Part shown: piece by piece, positions 25,280 to 34,559 of the stretch | Layout of the letters: every line of letters starts with the position of its first letter | Numbering within the stretch: the first letter of the stretch is position 1 | NCBI GenBank assembly: GCA_002340985.1 | Contig: DDNC01000018.1 | Coordinates: 118,068 to 182,067, forward strand | DNA length: 64,000 nt | Direction of reading: 5' to 3' | Origin: Firmicutes bacterium UBA2530 | Lineage (GTDB): Bacteria > Bacillota > Clostridia > Tissierellales > Sedimentibacteraceae | Made by a program: the position numbers and the translations under genes | The notes under the pieces: generated by a model | Database searches by the model: none | What the model saw: only the letters and a program-made list of their open reading frames with translations | What the model was told of the DNA's origin: nothing

Positions 25280-26218
25280 ATGCAAAGCGAATATAATGAC
25301 AGACTATATCACGTAAAGGAATGCATAGAAAAGAAAAGCAAGCTGAATACACTTTTAAAACAGACCGAACAGGATATGATCAAGGAAAAGCTGCTCTTAA
25401 ACAAGCTGGCGGCTGAGCTTGAGAAGGAAAATGAGGATGTTTTAAAGCTGGAGTCATCAAATATAACTTCATTATTTTACGCCATATTAGGTAGCAAAGA
25501 GGAAAGATTAGAAAAGGAAAGACAGGAGCTTTTAAAGGCAAGGCTTAAATATGACCAATGCAAAAACAATGTGGATTTTCTTGCAAAGGAATCAAAAAGA
25601 ATTGTCGATGAGCTTGTTAAAATCGAAAGCTGCGAGGCAGAATATGAAGATTTGCTCAATAAGAAGCTGAAGGAAATTAACCTCGAGGACAAGACAACCA
25701 GCGAGGAGCTGAAAAAGCTTATCAACAGAAAAGAGAGTATGAAGGTTAATATAATAGAAATAGATGAGGCCATAAAGGCTGGAGAAGAGGCTCTCAAGGC
25801 TATAGAAAACACAATCAAAGAGCTTGAAAGCGCAGAGGGCTGGGGTGTGGTGGATATTCTGGGAGGAGGACTCCTTACTACCGCCGTGAAGTACAGCCAT
25901 GTGGATGAGGCGGGGCGTTATGCTGAGGAAGCTCAGAGGACGCTGGGTAAATTCAAGCGTGAAATGTCTGATATTACAATGATTACAGGAACCGAAATTG
26001 CAATGGGTGCATTTGAAACATTTGCTGATTACTTTTTTGACGGTCTCATATTTGACTGGGTTGTTCAGTCCGAGATAGGCAAATCTCTGGATTCGGTGAA
26101 AAATACCAAAAATCAGACGGATAAAGCAATGTCTAAACTTTATGAAGAAAAAGTCACAGAGGAATTTATGATTAAGCAGCTTGAGGACCAGATAAACCGT
26201 ATCATTGAAAATGCGTAG
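25280..26218 (+). CDS. Hypothetical coiled-coil protein
   Basis: 312 residues from the ATG behind AAAGGAGA. Not recognised. Residues about 1-195 are almost all charged heptad-like coiled coil (KLLLNKLAAELEKENEDVLK and similar), with a short hydrophobic break near 70-78 (SNITSLFYAILGS). The central, less helical segment GWGVVDILGGGLLTTAVKYS (about 199-218) and the following EAGRYAEEAQRTLGKFKRE form a conserved-looking core. The end is again helical. No signal peptide or clear membrane anchor. It has its own strong promoter and is followed by the SAM riboswitch promoter, so it is a single-gene unit. Confidence 0.75.
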   Translation: MQSEYNDRLYHVKECIEKKSKLNTLLKQTEQDMIKEKLLLNKLAAELEKENEDVLKLESSNITSLFYAILGSKEERLEKERQELLKARLKYDQCKNNVDFLAKESKRIVDELVKIESCEAEYEDLLNKKLKEINLEDKTTSEELKKLINRKESMKVNIIEIDEAIKAGEEALKAIENTIKELESAEGWGVVDILGGGLLTTAVKYSHVDEAGRYAEEAQRTLGKFKREMSDITMITGTEIAMGAFETFADYFFDGLIFDWVVQSEIGKSLDSVKNTKNQTDKAMSKLYEEKVTEEFMIKQLEDQINRIIENA

Positions 26219-26257
26219 GGTTGAGATATTCATATGTCAATAAAATAAAAATAGCTA

Positions 26258-26284
26258 TTGACAAACATGTTGCTATGGTATAAA
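26258..26284 (+). promoter_or_regulatory. Promoter of the SAM riboswitch operon
   Basis: TTGACA (26258-26263) with TATAAA (26279-26284) at 15 bp, or TAAAGT at 17 bp. It lies about 30 bases before the riboswitch. Confidence 0.55.
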
Positions 26285-26310
26285 GTATCAACTAACAATT
26301 AAATAGAAAA

Positions 26311-26457
26311 CTTCTTATCAAGAGAGACGGAGGGAGCGGCCCTGTGATGTCTCGGCAACCTGCAGTATGCTGAAAGGTGCTAATTCCGACAAAGGATTTC
26401 TTTGGGAGATGAGGAGACGGTCAGAAAAATCAGCCCTCTCTTTGTAGAGGGTTTTTG
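26311..26457 (+). promoter_or_regulatory. SAM-I (S-box) riboswitch with terminator
   Basis: All S-box landmarks are present in order: CTTATCAAGAGAGACGGAGG, GGCCCTGTGATGTCTCGGCAACC (written here as parts GGCCCTGTGATG and TCTCGGCAACC), AAAGGTGCTAATTCC, and the closing strand GAGATGAGGAG near 26405-26415. An intrinsic terminator follows: CCCTCT (26434-26439) with AGAGGG (26446-26451) and TTTTTG. Binding of SAM favours this terminator, so the downstream ybaK-like, tcdA and metNIQ genes should be on when SAM is scarce. The ribosome binding site GAGGAGG follows the terminator. Confidence 0.97.
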
Positions 26458-26472
26458 TTTGAGGAGGATTAA

Positions 26473-26940
26473 ATGTCAGTAGAAAAAGTCAGAGAATATT
26501 TGAAGCAATTCGGAAAGGACGGAGATATTCTTGAAATGGATGAATCTACGGCCACTGTGGAGCTGGCGGCAAAGGCTATAAAGACAGAAGAAGCGAGAAT
26601 AGCAAAATCACTATCCTTTTATAACGGTGATGATGCAATGATAATAGTTGTTGCAGGAGATGCTAAAATAGACAACAAGAAATTCAAGGAAAAATTCGGA
26701 TTTAAGGCGAGGATGCTTGCCCCCGAGGATACCGTGAAATTTACCGGCCATGCAATAGGCGGTGTGTGTCCGTTTGCTCTTCCTAACAATGTAACTGTAT
26801 ACCTGGATGACTCAATGAAAAGATTTGAAACAATGTTCCCTGCATGCGGCAGCAGCAATTCGGCAGTGGAGCTCACTCTGAGCGAGCTGGAAGAGGCATC
26901 ATGCTTCAAAGAATGGGTTGATGTTTGCAAGGATTGGTAG
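26473..26940 (+). CDS. YbaK/EbsC family aminoacyl-tRNA deacylase-like protein
   Basis: 155 residues with the YbaK fold signatures: AKSLSF near 43-48, the conserved lysine region KIDNKKFKEKFGFKAR, and GHAIGGVCPFAL (about 93-104). Family members (YbaK, ProXp, the ProRS INS domain) hydrolyse mischarged tRNAs such as Cys-tRNA(Pro) or Ala-tRNA(Pro). The substrate here is unknown. It is the first gene after the SAM riboswitch, so it should be induced when SAM is low, an unusual setting for this family. A gap of 88 bases precedes tcdA without a visible terminator. Confidence 0.9.
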   Translation: MSVEKVREYLKQFGKDGDILEMDESTATVELAAKAIKTEEARIAKSLSFYNGDDAMIIVVAGDAKIDNKKFKEKFGFKARMLAPEDTVKFTGHAIGGVCPFALPNNVTVYLDDSMKRFETMFPACGSSNSAVELTLSELEEASCFKEWVDVCKDW

Positions 26941-27028
26941 CATCCGCAACGAATTTCAATCTACTGGGTATAAACAATATTTTAAGTCGGAAGAATATAA
27001 CTAAAATTACAAACACGGAAAGGAAATT

Positions 27029-27784
27029 ATGTTAAACGAATTTTCAAGAACCCAGCTTTTATTGGGAAAAGATGCAATGGAAAAATTAAAAAATTCCACT
27101 GTTGCAATTTTTGGAATAGGCGGAGTGGGCACATATGTTGTCGAGGCTCTGGCAAGATGCGGAATAGGCGGGTTTGCTCTGTTTGATGATGATAAGGTGT
27201 GCCTTACAAATATAAACAGACAGCTGGTTGCAACCAGAAAAACCATAGGCAGAAAAAAGGTCGAGGTTATGGCCGAAAGAATCCTGGACATCAATCCCAA
27301 AGCAAAGATTGAAACAAATGCAACATTCTACATGCCTGATAACGCTGATGAATATGATTTGACGAAGTATGATTATATAGTTGATGCCATAGATACAGTG
27401 ACGGCAAAGCTTGAGCTGATTGTAAGAGCAAAGGAGGCAGGCGTGCCTGTCATGAGCAGTATGGGGGCAGGTAATAAGCTGAACCCAACCATGCTTGAGG
27501 TAGCCGATATATATAAAACCTCCATGGACCCTCTTGCCAAGGTAATGCGCCATGAGCTCAAGAAGCGCGGCATAAAAAAGCTTAAGGTTGTTTACTCTAA
27601 GGAGAAACCCCTTGTGCCAATTGATGATGAGGAAATGAGCTGCAGAAACAACTGTGTATGCCCTCCGGGAGCTGAGAGAAAATGTACTGACAGAAGAGCC
27701 ATACCCGGAAGTGTGTCGTTTGTACCTTCGGTGGCAGGATTGATTATTGCAAGCGAGGTAGTGAAGGACTTAGCGGCTAAATGA
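27029..27784 (+). CDS. tcdA: tRNA threonylcarbamoyladenosine dehydratase
   Basis: 251 residues, a ThiF/MoeB/HesA fold. The ATP-binding GIGGVGTYVVEALARCGIG (about 28-46) is followed by DDDKVCLTNINRQL and the catalytic-cysteine region. The C-terminal CRNNCVCPPGAERKCTDR is typical of TcdA/YgdL. The enzyme uses ATP to cyclise t6A at position 37 of ANN-reading tRNAs to ct6A. It sits between the YbaK-like gene and metN with gaps of 88 and 16 bases and no terminator, so it is part of the SAM-riboswitch operon. Confidence 0.93.
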   Translation: MLNEFSRTQLLLGKDAMEKLKNSTVAIFGIGGVGTYVVEALARCGIGGFALFDDDKVCLTNINRQLVATRKTIGRKKVEVMAERILDINPKAKIETNATFYMPDNADEYDLTKYDYIVDAIDTVTAKLELIVRAKEAGVPVMSSMGAGNKLNPTMLEVADIYKTSMDPLAKVMRHELKKRGIKKLKVVYSKEKPLVPIDDEEMSCRNNCVCPPGAERKCTDRRAIPGSVSFVPSVAGLIIASEVVKDLAAK

Positions 27785-27800
27785 GAAGGAGTGAGCAGAA

Positions 27801-28820
27801 ATGGGGATAAGTCCATTAATTCAGATAAAAAATCTGGAAAAACAATATATCAGCCAGAATAATTCGGTAAATGCATTATCAGATATTAACCTTGACATAA
27901 ACAAGGGTGATATATACGGGATAATTGGAATGAGCGGTGCGGGAAAAAGCACATTGGTGAGATGTATCAATTTTCTTGAGAAGCCCACAAGCGGAACCGT
28001 AATAATAGGTGACAATGACCTGTCAAAGATGAGCGAAGCACAGCTCAGGCATGTTAGGCAGAAGGTCGGAATGATTTTTCAGCAGTTCAACCTGCTCATG
28101 CAGAGAAATGTTGAGGATAATATATGCTTCCCACTTGAAATATGCGGAATGAGCAAGAATGAAGGAAGAAAGAGAGCTGCCGAACTTTTAGAGCTGGTAG
28201 GACTTTCGGATAAAAGTAAGGCATATCCTTCGCAGCTAAGCGGGGGACAGAAGCAGAGAGTTGCCATAGCCAGGGCCCTGGCAAACAATCCTGAGATACT
28301 TCTCTGCGACGAGGCAACAAGTGCTCTGGATCCTACAACCACACGCTCAATATTGGAGCTTTTAAAGGATATAAACAGCAAGCTTGGTATCACCATAATC
28401 ATAATTACTCATGAGATGGCAGTTGTTGAGGAAATATGCGATTATGTTGCCATTATTGACAAAGGACATCTGGCTGAAAGCGGAAGGGTCGAAGAGGTAT
28501 TTTCAAAGCCCGCCACAGAAGCCGCCAAGAAGCTGGTATATCACAGCAACACAGCAGTCAAGGAAATGACTGGGAAGAGATGCATAAGAATCGTATTTGA
28601 CGGCAAATCATCCTTTGAGCCTGTAATTGCCAACATGGTGCTGGAATGCAGGGCTCAGGTAAACATATTGTTTGCCGATACGAAGGATATCAAGGGACAG
28701 GCCTACGGGCAGATGGTTCTGCAGCTGCCGGAGGATGAGCTTCAGGCAGATAAAATAATAAATTACTTAAAAGGCAAAAATGTTAATGTGGAGGAGTTGA
28801 TCGGTTATGTTGGCGAATAA
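27801..28820 (+). CDS. metN: Methionine ABC transporter, ATP-binding protein
   Basis: 339 residues. Walker A GMSGAGKSTL (about 44-53), Q-loop IFQQFN, signature LSGGQKQRVAIARAL, Walker B ILLCDEATSALDP, and the H-loop ITHEM. The C-terminal NIL/ACT-like domain (about 260-339), which binds methionine and inhibits the pump from inside, is present, which marks it as MetN rather than a polar amino acid ATPase. It energises uptake of methionine. The start has GAAGGAGTGAGCAG upstream. Overlaps metI by 14 bases. Confidence 0.96.
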   Translation: MGISPLIQIKNLEKQYISQNNSVNALSDINLDINKGDIYGIIGMSGAGKSTLVRCINFLEKPTSGTVIIGDNDLSKMSEAQLRHVRQKVGMIFQQFNLLMQRNVEDNICFPLEICGMSKNEGRKRAAELLELVGLSDKSKAYPSQLSGGQKQRVAIARALANNPEILLCDEATSALDPTTTRSILELLKDINSKLGITIIIITHEMAVVEEICDYVAIIDKGHLAESGRVEEVFSKPATEAAKKLVYHSNTAVKEMTGKRCIRIVFDGKSSFEPVIANMVLECRAQVNILFADTKDIKGQAYGQMVLQLPEDELQADKIINYLKGKNVNVEELIGYVGE

Positions 28821-29469
28821 TATAATTTCAATGCTGCTGGACGGCACCGTTGATACCTTGTACATGACATTTGTTTCGGCATTCTTTGCCTACCTGTTTG
28901 CATTCCCCATAGGAATAGCATTGGTAGTGACAAAAAAAGACGGTTTACATCCTATGGGATTTTTAAATAGATTTTTGGATGTTGTTGTTAACACTGGGCG
29001 CTCAATACCATTCTTGATATTGATGATTGCAGTTTTCCCCATAACTAAATTAATAGCCGGCAAAAGCTATGGTCCAACTGCAACAATTGTGCCCCTTGTA
29101 ATTTCAGCGACTCCATTCGTAGCAAGATTGATTGAATCCTCTCTTCAGGAGGTTGATCAAGGAGTTATTGAAGCTGCACAGAGTATGGGTGCACCGCTTT
29201 CGGCAATAATATTCAAGGTACTGATTCCTGAGGCAAAGACATCTCTCATAGTGGGAGCCACAATTGCAGCAGGAACCATACTGGGATATTCGGCCATGGC
29301 AGGAGTGCTTGGCGGCGGCGGTCTGGGGGACATAGCCATAAGATATGGTTATAACAGATATCAGTACGATATCATGATGTTGACCGTGATACTGCTGGTA
29401 ATGCTTGTGCAGCTTATGCAGATGATAGGAATGAAAATCGCAAGCAAGACAGATAAAAGGGGAATATAA
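28807..29469 (+). CDS. metI: Methionine ABC transporter, permease
   Basis: 220 residues with five membrane segments. The conserved EAA-type loop reads QSMGAPLSAIIFKVLIPEA (about 126-144), and NTGRSIPFLILMIAV and the AGVLGGGGLGDIAIRYGYNR segment are MetI hallmarks. It forms the membrane channel with MetN. The start lies within metN behind GGAGGAG (28789-28796 region), so translation is coupled. Confidence 0.96.
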   Translation: MLANNIISMLLDGTVDTLYMTFVSAFFAYLFAFPIGIALVVTKKDGLHPMGFLNRFLDVVVNTGRSIPFLILMIAVFPITKLIAGKSYGPTATIVPLVISATPFVARLIESSLQEVDQGVIEAAQSMGAPLSAIIFKVLIPEAKTSLIVGATIAAGTILGYSAMAGVLGGGGLGDIAIRYGYNRYQYDIMMLTVILLVMLVQLMQMIGMKIASKTDKRGI

Positions 29470-29488
29470 CATTATAAAGGAGAACAAC

Positions 29489-30373
29489 ATGAAAAATTTA
29501 AAGAAGTTACTTTTATTAGCATTAGTTTCAATATTGGCAATTACCGTGCTGGCAGGATGCCAGGGCAACGAGCAGGCACCTCCGAAGGCGGAAGAACCTA
29601 CGGGAGCACCTGAACAAAAACCTGAAGAAACACTGAAAACAGAAACCAAGAAGGTTACTGTGGCAGCATCTCCAACACCTCATGCTGAAATACTGGCTCA
29701 GGTTAAAGAAGTATTAAAGGAAAAGGGATATGAGTTGGAAGTAGTTGAGTTTTCAGATTATGTACAGCCAAACCTGGTTGTTGATGCAGGAGATATAGAT
29801 GCGAACTTTTTCCAGCACAAGCCATATTTAGATGATTTCAACAAGGAAAAAGGAACAAAATTAGCATCCATAGCACAGATACACTATGAGCCGCTGGGAG
29901 TATATGCAGGAAAATCATCAGATTTGAAAAACATACCTGATGGTGCATCAATTGCAGTGCCAAATGATACAACAAATGAAGCAAGAGCACTTTTACTTCT
30001 TGAAGCTAACGGATTGATAAAGATAAGAGAAGGTGCGGGACTGGCAGCTACAAAGAATGACATAGCCGAAAATCCACACAATATAGAAATAGTGGAGCTT
30101 GAAGCTGCTCAGGTTGCAAGAGTTATAACAGATGTTGATTTTGTGGTATTAAACGGAAATTATGCACTGAGTGCAGGACTGGATGTTGCAGATGCTGTTG
30201 CAAAGGAAGAGCAGGATTCAGAAGCAGCACAGACATATGCAAACATAATAGTTGTTAAAGAAGGCAATGAAAACAATGAAGGTGTAAAAGCCCTGATAGA
30301 TGCTTTAAAGAGCGACAAAGTAAAACAGTATATCAATGAAACGTATAAAGGTGCGGTTGTTGCAATAGACTAA
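29489..30373 (+). CDS. metQ: Methionine-binding lipoprotein
   Basis: 294 residues. A lipoprotein signal peptide ends in VLAGC with lipidated Cys24, followed by a Pro/Glu-rich linker (about 26-52) and the NlpA/MetQ domain: VAASPTPHAEILAQVK, DANFFQHKPYL and IPNDTTNEARAL-type segments (here VPNDTTNEARALLLLE). It captures methionine (often both isomers) outside the membrane for MetNI. AAAGGAG precedes the ATG, and it is the last gene of the operon with a strong terminator. Confidence 0.95.
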   Translation: MKNLKKLLLLALVSILAITVLAGCQGNEQAPPKAEEPTGAPEQKPEETLKTETKKVTVAASPTPHAEILAQVKEVLKEKGYELEVVEFSDYVQPNLVVDAGDIDANFFQHKPYLDDFNKEKGTKLASIAQIHYEPLGVYAGKSSDLKNIPDGASIAVPNDTTNEARALLLLEANGLIKIREGAGLAATKNDIAENPHNIEIVELEAAQVARVITDVDFVVLNGNYALSAGLDVADAVAKEEQDSEAAQTYANIIVVKEGNENNEGVKALIDALKSDKVKQYINETYKGAVVAID

Positions 30374-30384
30374 TATTCATGAAA

Positions 30385-30426
30385 AAAGAGAGGAATTTTT
30401 TGGTATAAGATTCCTCTCTTTAATTT
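30385..30426 (+). terminator. Bidirectional terminator after metQ
   Basis: AAAGAGAGGAAT (30385-30396) pairs with ATTCCTCTCTTT (30410-30421), with AATTTTATT on the right and A-run on the left; it also ends the convergent DUF4153 gene. Confidence 0.88.
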
Positions 30427-32246
30427 TATTTCAGAGATATAAATACGAACATGCTGCCGCTTACATTTATTCTGTCTCCGTCTTTGTCTGCACCTATATT
30501 GTTCACTATAATTTTCACATGTATTTTTTCATTCTGACCTGAGGCCGTTAGATCCTCCGGTGACATTAGGTTCTTTGACTCAGATGCACTTTTAAATAAT
30601 CTGTCAACAAGCTCCTTCAGCGAAATGTCGATTATATGGCTGTTGTCTTCATCAAATATTGATACCGTTACGTCTCCTGCTACGTCAGATTTTTGCTTTA
30701 TTACATACCTGCTGTTCTCAAGCAGGAAGCTGCCGGACTCGGAATACTCACTACCGCCGCCTATGTTGACTCTGATAAATTTATCAAAACCCGAAATATC
30801 AATATCCCGACTTTCATCCAGACTTGCATATACATATCTTGGAGTTTCGACCGGTACAGGCTCGAATCTGTCATAATACGGCTCGAATCCGTATACCCGT
30901 TTAAAGCTGATGTAATATTCGGAATCGGATGCATATTCTTTCGGGAACCACTCTACTTCCTTTAAATATCCCATTCTTTCCATATAGTTCGAAATGCTTG
31001 TTATTTCAAATTTATCATTATTTGAGACCTCTTTTTTCGGGACTATTTTGCCCTCCGACAGCATTTCGTTTCTTATCAGAATCTCTTCAAGTCTTAATTC
31101 CTGGCTGTGTTTTGAAACCGTGAACGCATCGACAGGAGGTATGATTGACAGCAAGGCAAATATGGCTGCAAGAAGTACTATAATATTTGAATTCTTGCTT
31201 TTTCTGAACAGGAGAACCAAGGCACACAATACCGAGAATACTCCGAACAGCACAACATAGTATCTTGATTCAGTTATGCCGTATGCTTCAATCCTTATAT
31301 AGGAGGAAGCAAGCTGCATGGCTGCAAGTGGTATGAGCACCGGAGGAAATACCTTCCTGAAGAAAACAGAAAAGCGGTTCTCAAGGCCGGCGCACAGTAT
31401 ATAAATGAACCAGCCTGCCCCGGAATACGCCAGAACCATAGGACCAACTTGACCTACAGGCCATATGCCCGTAATTATTATTTTAATGAAGTAAATTATC
31501 AATACCACAGAGAAAATTGATATTAAAGGGATTAGTATATATGAAACCAATATATCCAATACCCTGGGGTAGCTGTAAGCAATTTCTTTTTTACGTATAT
31601 CATTTTCTTCATCGGAATTAAACTCAGGAAGAAGAGAAAGATAATATACAGGGGTGAAAAATGTATAAATTATATTGGCTATATGCGTATATATCCTGGA
31701 ATCAAAGTTGTACAGCAATATATCTATGGCTCCGAAAATAGCCGTAAACCCAAGAAACATAACAATCCCGTAAAGAATTGCAGTAACTGCCGCCTTGAAG
31801 TGTGAAAGGGCTATTTTGCTGAAATCAGCCTTGTCTCCGGAGGACGGAACGTATAGATAAGCTGATGTCAGAGCAAATGAGATAACGAGAAAATGTACAA
31901 CCATTGATTGTGACATATGGTTATCCGTCATTAAAAAATAATATGCTGCGGACAAAATAATTGTACCGAGGTTAAACACAAGTTTACATTTTGAAAGCTT
32001 CACAAAACGCTCAAGCACAAACTGCACATACACTGCTGTCAGAGTGCCGAACATCCCGGTAAAAACCAGCCTTTCCAAAAATTCATCATTTATATAATCC
32101 CGTTCAATTACGTTGAACATAACAATGTACAAGAAAATCAAGTATATAAGCACAACAGGAAATCTAAACATTGTGCTTTTTAAATTTGAGGCTGTATTGA
32201 CAAAAATATTTTTTATTCTGCTCATATGGCTGATTGTACAATGCAA
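30426..32246 (-). CDS. DUF4153 membrane protein
   Basis: 606 residues if translation starts at TTG (complement of 32244-32246), which has AAAGGAGAG upstream; the open frame reaches an ATG at 32282 without a binding site, and MSRIKN (32225) is another candidate. Ten or more hydrophobic helices fill residues about 30-385, as in DUF4153, followed by a soluble C-terminal part of about 220 residues (from HSQELRLEEILIRNE) ending in a beta-rich region. The C-terminal half is predicted outside or inside the cell without clear homology. Role unknown. Transcribed alone; an inverted repeat TACAATG..CATTGTA overlaps the start. Confidence 0.8.
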   Translation of the reverse strand: MHCTISHMSRIKNIFVNTASNLKSTMFRFPVVLIYLIFLYIVMFNVIERDYINDEFLERLVFTGMFGTLTAVYVQFVLERFVKLSKCKLVFNLGTIILSAAYYFLMTDNHMSQSMVVHFLVISFALTSAYLYVPSSGDKADFSKIALSHFKAAVTAILYGIVMFLGFTAIFGAIDILLYNFDSRIYTHIANIIYTFFTPVYYLSLLPEFNSDEENDIRKKEIAYSYPRVLDILVSYILIPLISIFSVVLIIYFIKIIITGIWPVGQVGPMVLAYSGAGWFIYILCAGLENRFSVFFRKVFPPVLIPLAAMQLASSYIRIEAYGITESRYYVVLFGVFSVLCALVLLFRKSKNSNIIVLLAAIFALLSIIPPVDAFTVSKHSQELRLEEILIRNEMLSEGKIVPKKEVSNNDKFEITSISNYMERMGYLKEVEWFPKEYASDSEYYISFKRVYGFEPYYDRFEPVPVETPRYVYASLDESRDIDISGFDKFIRVNIGGGSEYSESGSFLLENSRYVIKQKSDVAGDVTVSIFDEDNSHIIDISLKELVDRLFKSASESKNLMSPEDLTASGQNEKIHVKIIVNNIGADKDGDRINVSGSMFVFISLK

Positions 32247-32425
32247 CCATTGTACTCTCCTTTCTATATTGTTTATTACCATATTTATTAGACGTAAAAA
32301 TTATATATTTGTTTCATAGTGTTAGTATGTTTATACCAATAAAATTAGTTTATTAATCTTAATTTTTTTGTTTTTCTGCCGAACTATATTGAATATGACA
32401 AATATTATAATGCAGAAGGAAAATC

Positions 32426-33745
32426 ATGGAACACAATAATAATAGGTTTCACGGATATTTAACTGAGCAGATGAACAGCTGGCTTAATAAAATAAGCGGT
32501 ATTTCCGCATTGAACAAGGCATTTGCTTCGTTTCCTCTTACAAGCGAATTAAAGCCCGTGCTTGATGAAATAAGCGTAGAATTCAGTAAGCTTGACAAAC
32601 TGATACAGCTTATTGAGAACATGAATAAAGATGTATCCTTCGACGGAATATTAAATTACATATATTCTACTTTTTCCGAATTCATCCCATATTCACATAT
32701 AGGAATAGCACTGCTGAAGGACAATGGCAGAGTGCTGGAGGGTTCATATGGAAGATCCGACGAAGCATTGGAAAGCCTGCCTAAAAAGCTGGTGGGACTC
32801 AGGGCGGAAGTAAGTGAGACCAGTCTTGTAGGTATAGTTCGTGATGGCACGCCAAGGGTAATAAACGACCTTTACAGCTATACACAGCACAAGGACGCCC
32901 AATATAACAGAATATTGATTGAGGCAGGAATAAAGTCCTCTATTACATTGCCGTTAAAGGTCAATGAAAAGCCCATAGGTATAATATTCTTTTCAAATAC
33001 AAATAAAGATGTTTATAGAGAAGAGCACATAGAGTTTTTAAAAACATTATCAAACAGCATTGCCATAAGTCTGAACAAAAATATTTTTATCGATGAAATG
33101 CTTTATTCAACTCTTCTGGCACTCACTAAAATGGCGGAGGCCCGTGATGAGGACACCGGAGATCATCTTGAGAGGATGAAAGAATATTCTGTGAGAATAA
33201 CAGAATTTCTCATAGAGGACAATATGTATGAGGAAGAAATCACAATAGCCTTTTTAAAGGGAATAGAAAGATTCAGTCCCATGCATGATATAGGTAAAGT
33301 CGGGGTAAAGGACGGGGTTTTGCTGAAACCCGGCAGGCTGACAGATGATGAGTTTGGCGAAATGAAAAAGCATGTTATTTACGGTGTTGATGTACTGAAA
33401 ACTGCCGAAAAGAATATTGCCAAGCAGAAGTACAGCATGTTTAAAATGGGGATTGAAATTGTAGAGGGTCATCATGAAAAGTGGAATGGTACGGGATACC
33501 CTTACAGGAAGGCCGGTACGGATATTCCTCTCAGTGCAAGAATCGTCGCGATTGCTGATGTGCTTGACGCACTCACAAGCAAGAGGCCATATAAAGACGC
33601 ATACAACTTTGAGGAAAGCATGAATTATATAATTAATGAAAAAGGACGCCATTTCGACCCGTATATAATTGAATCGCTTATAAAGCATAAGAAGGAAATG
33701 AAAATTCTTTATGACAGCTTTCAAAACAATGAGCCGTCTGAATAA
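32426..33745 (+). CDS. GAF-HD-GYP domain protein, probable c-di-GMP phosphodiesterase
   Basis: 439 residues without membrane segments. GAF domain about 60-220 (YSHIGIALLKDNGRVLEGSY, then IKSSITLPLKVNEKPIGIIF). HD-GYP domain about 225-430 with TGDHLERM, the HD pair His287-Asp288 in MHDIGKVGVKDGVLLKPG, EGHHEKWNGTGYP (the GYP signature, intact) and IADVLDALTSKRPYK. All metal ligands expected for an active phosphodiesterase are present. It would hydrolyse c-di-GMP in response to a GAF ligand. Binding site AGAAGGAAAATC. The hairpin terminator overlaps the last codons. Confidence 0.92.
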   Translation: MEHNNNRFHGYLTEQMNSWLNKISGISALNKAFASFPLTSELKPVLDEISVEFSKLDKLIQLIENMNKDVSFDGILNYIYSTFSEFIPYSHIGIALLKDNGRVLEGSYGRSDEALESLPKKLVGLRAEVSETSLVGIVRDGTPRVINDLYSYTQHKDAQYNRILIEAGIKSSITLPLKVNEKPIGIIFFSNTNKDVYREEHIEFLKTLSNSIAISLNKNIFIDEMLYSTLLALTKMAEARDEDTGDHLERMKEYSVRITEFLIEDNMYEEEITIAFLKGIERFSPMHDIGKVGVKDGVLLKPGRLTDDEFGEMKKHVIYGVDVLKTAEKNIAKQKYSMFKMGIEIVEGHHEKWNGTGYPYRKAGTDIPLSARIVAIADVLDALTSKRPYKDAYNFEESMNYIINEKGRHFDPYIIESLIKHKKEMKILYDSFQNNEPSE

Positions 33746-33763
33746 CCAGACGGCTCTATTTTA
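33731..33763 (+). terminator. Terminator between the HD-GYP and FMN reductase genes
   Basis: GAGCCGTCTG (33731-33740) pairs with CAGACGGCTC (33747-33756), then TATTTTATT. The stem overlaps the stop of the HD-GYP gene. Confidence 0.85.
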
Positions 33764-33766
33764 TTA

Positions 33767-34321
33767 TTATCTTATTGCTTTCATTGCCGTACTCCAAGAA
33801 ATCACCTGATTCAGAAGGTCATCCACTTCACCCTCGTGCCTTGGGTCGGGCTTAAATTCACTCATATTTACGAAATCCGTAAACAGGTTCAGCATTACCT
33901 GTGCTCTTACGTCTGCCATATGAAGCTCTCCTGCAACAGTTCTGAGATGCTCAACGGCACGGGCGCCACCTGCACTTCCGTAGCTAACAAATCCTGCCGC
34001 TTTGTTTTTCCATTCCACGTTCAGAAAATCTATTGCATTTTTAAGGGCTCCCGGAATGCTGTGGTTATATTCTGCAGTTACGAAGATGTAACCGTCAAAT
34101 TCATTTATTTTCTGCGACCATTTCTTGGTGTGTTCCTTTGTGTACTGCTGCATCATTGCCGGATAAGGCTCATCGTAAAGTGGTAAATTGTAATCGGCTA
34201 CATCCACAAGCTCAAATTCTGCATCTGTTCTCTTTTTTGCCAGCTCGTAAAACCACTTGGCAACTGCTTCTCCGTTTCTTCCCGGTTTTGTGCTTCCCAA
34301 TATAACAGCTATTTTAATCAT
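33767..34321 (-). CDS. NADPH-dependent FMN reductase family protein
   Basis: 184 residues from the ATG at complement 34319-34321, seven bases after AGGAGG; an ATG two codons earlier is too close to the site. The flavodoxin-like fold shows GSTKPGRNGEAVAKWF (phosphate-binding loop), PLYDEPYPAM and the FVTAEYNHSIPGALKNAIDFL motif (about 80-102), which are the flavin contacts of the azoreductase/ArsH-like NADPH:FMN oxidoreductases. It reduces flavins, quinones or azo compounds. Transcribed alone, convergent with the HD-GYP gene. Confidence 0.92.
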   Translation of the reverse strand: MIKIAVILGSTKPGRNGEAVAKWFYELAKKRTDAEFELVDVADYNLPLYDEPYPAMMQQYTKEHTKKWSQKINEFDGYIFVTAEYNHSIPGALKNAIDFLNVEWKNKAAGFVSYGSAGGARAVEHLRTVAGELHMADVRAQVMLNLFTDFVNMSEFKPDPRHEGEVDDLLNQVISWSTAMKAIR

Positions 34322-34559
34322 ATTCATTCCTCCTGTTGATATCTATCTGATTTGTAATAACAATTACTTTCATATAATCAATATACCCAAAAACAAGGCT
34401 CGAAAACATCAAAAAAGTTGTCGCAATATGCCGCAAAACATTGCTTTATAGCAGTTAATTAGTGATTATCAAAGAAATTTTATGTATTGTAATGATAATT
34501 GCAATATGATAATATAAAATCATTACAGCATTTATCATAAACAGAAGGGAATAGTAGTT

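Noticed and set aside
25592..26233. 213-residue antisense frame across the coiled-coil gene
   Set aside because: The Phe/Cys/His-rich composition is that of a reverse reading of Lys/Glu-rich coding sequence.
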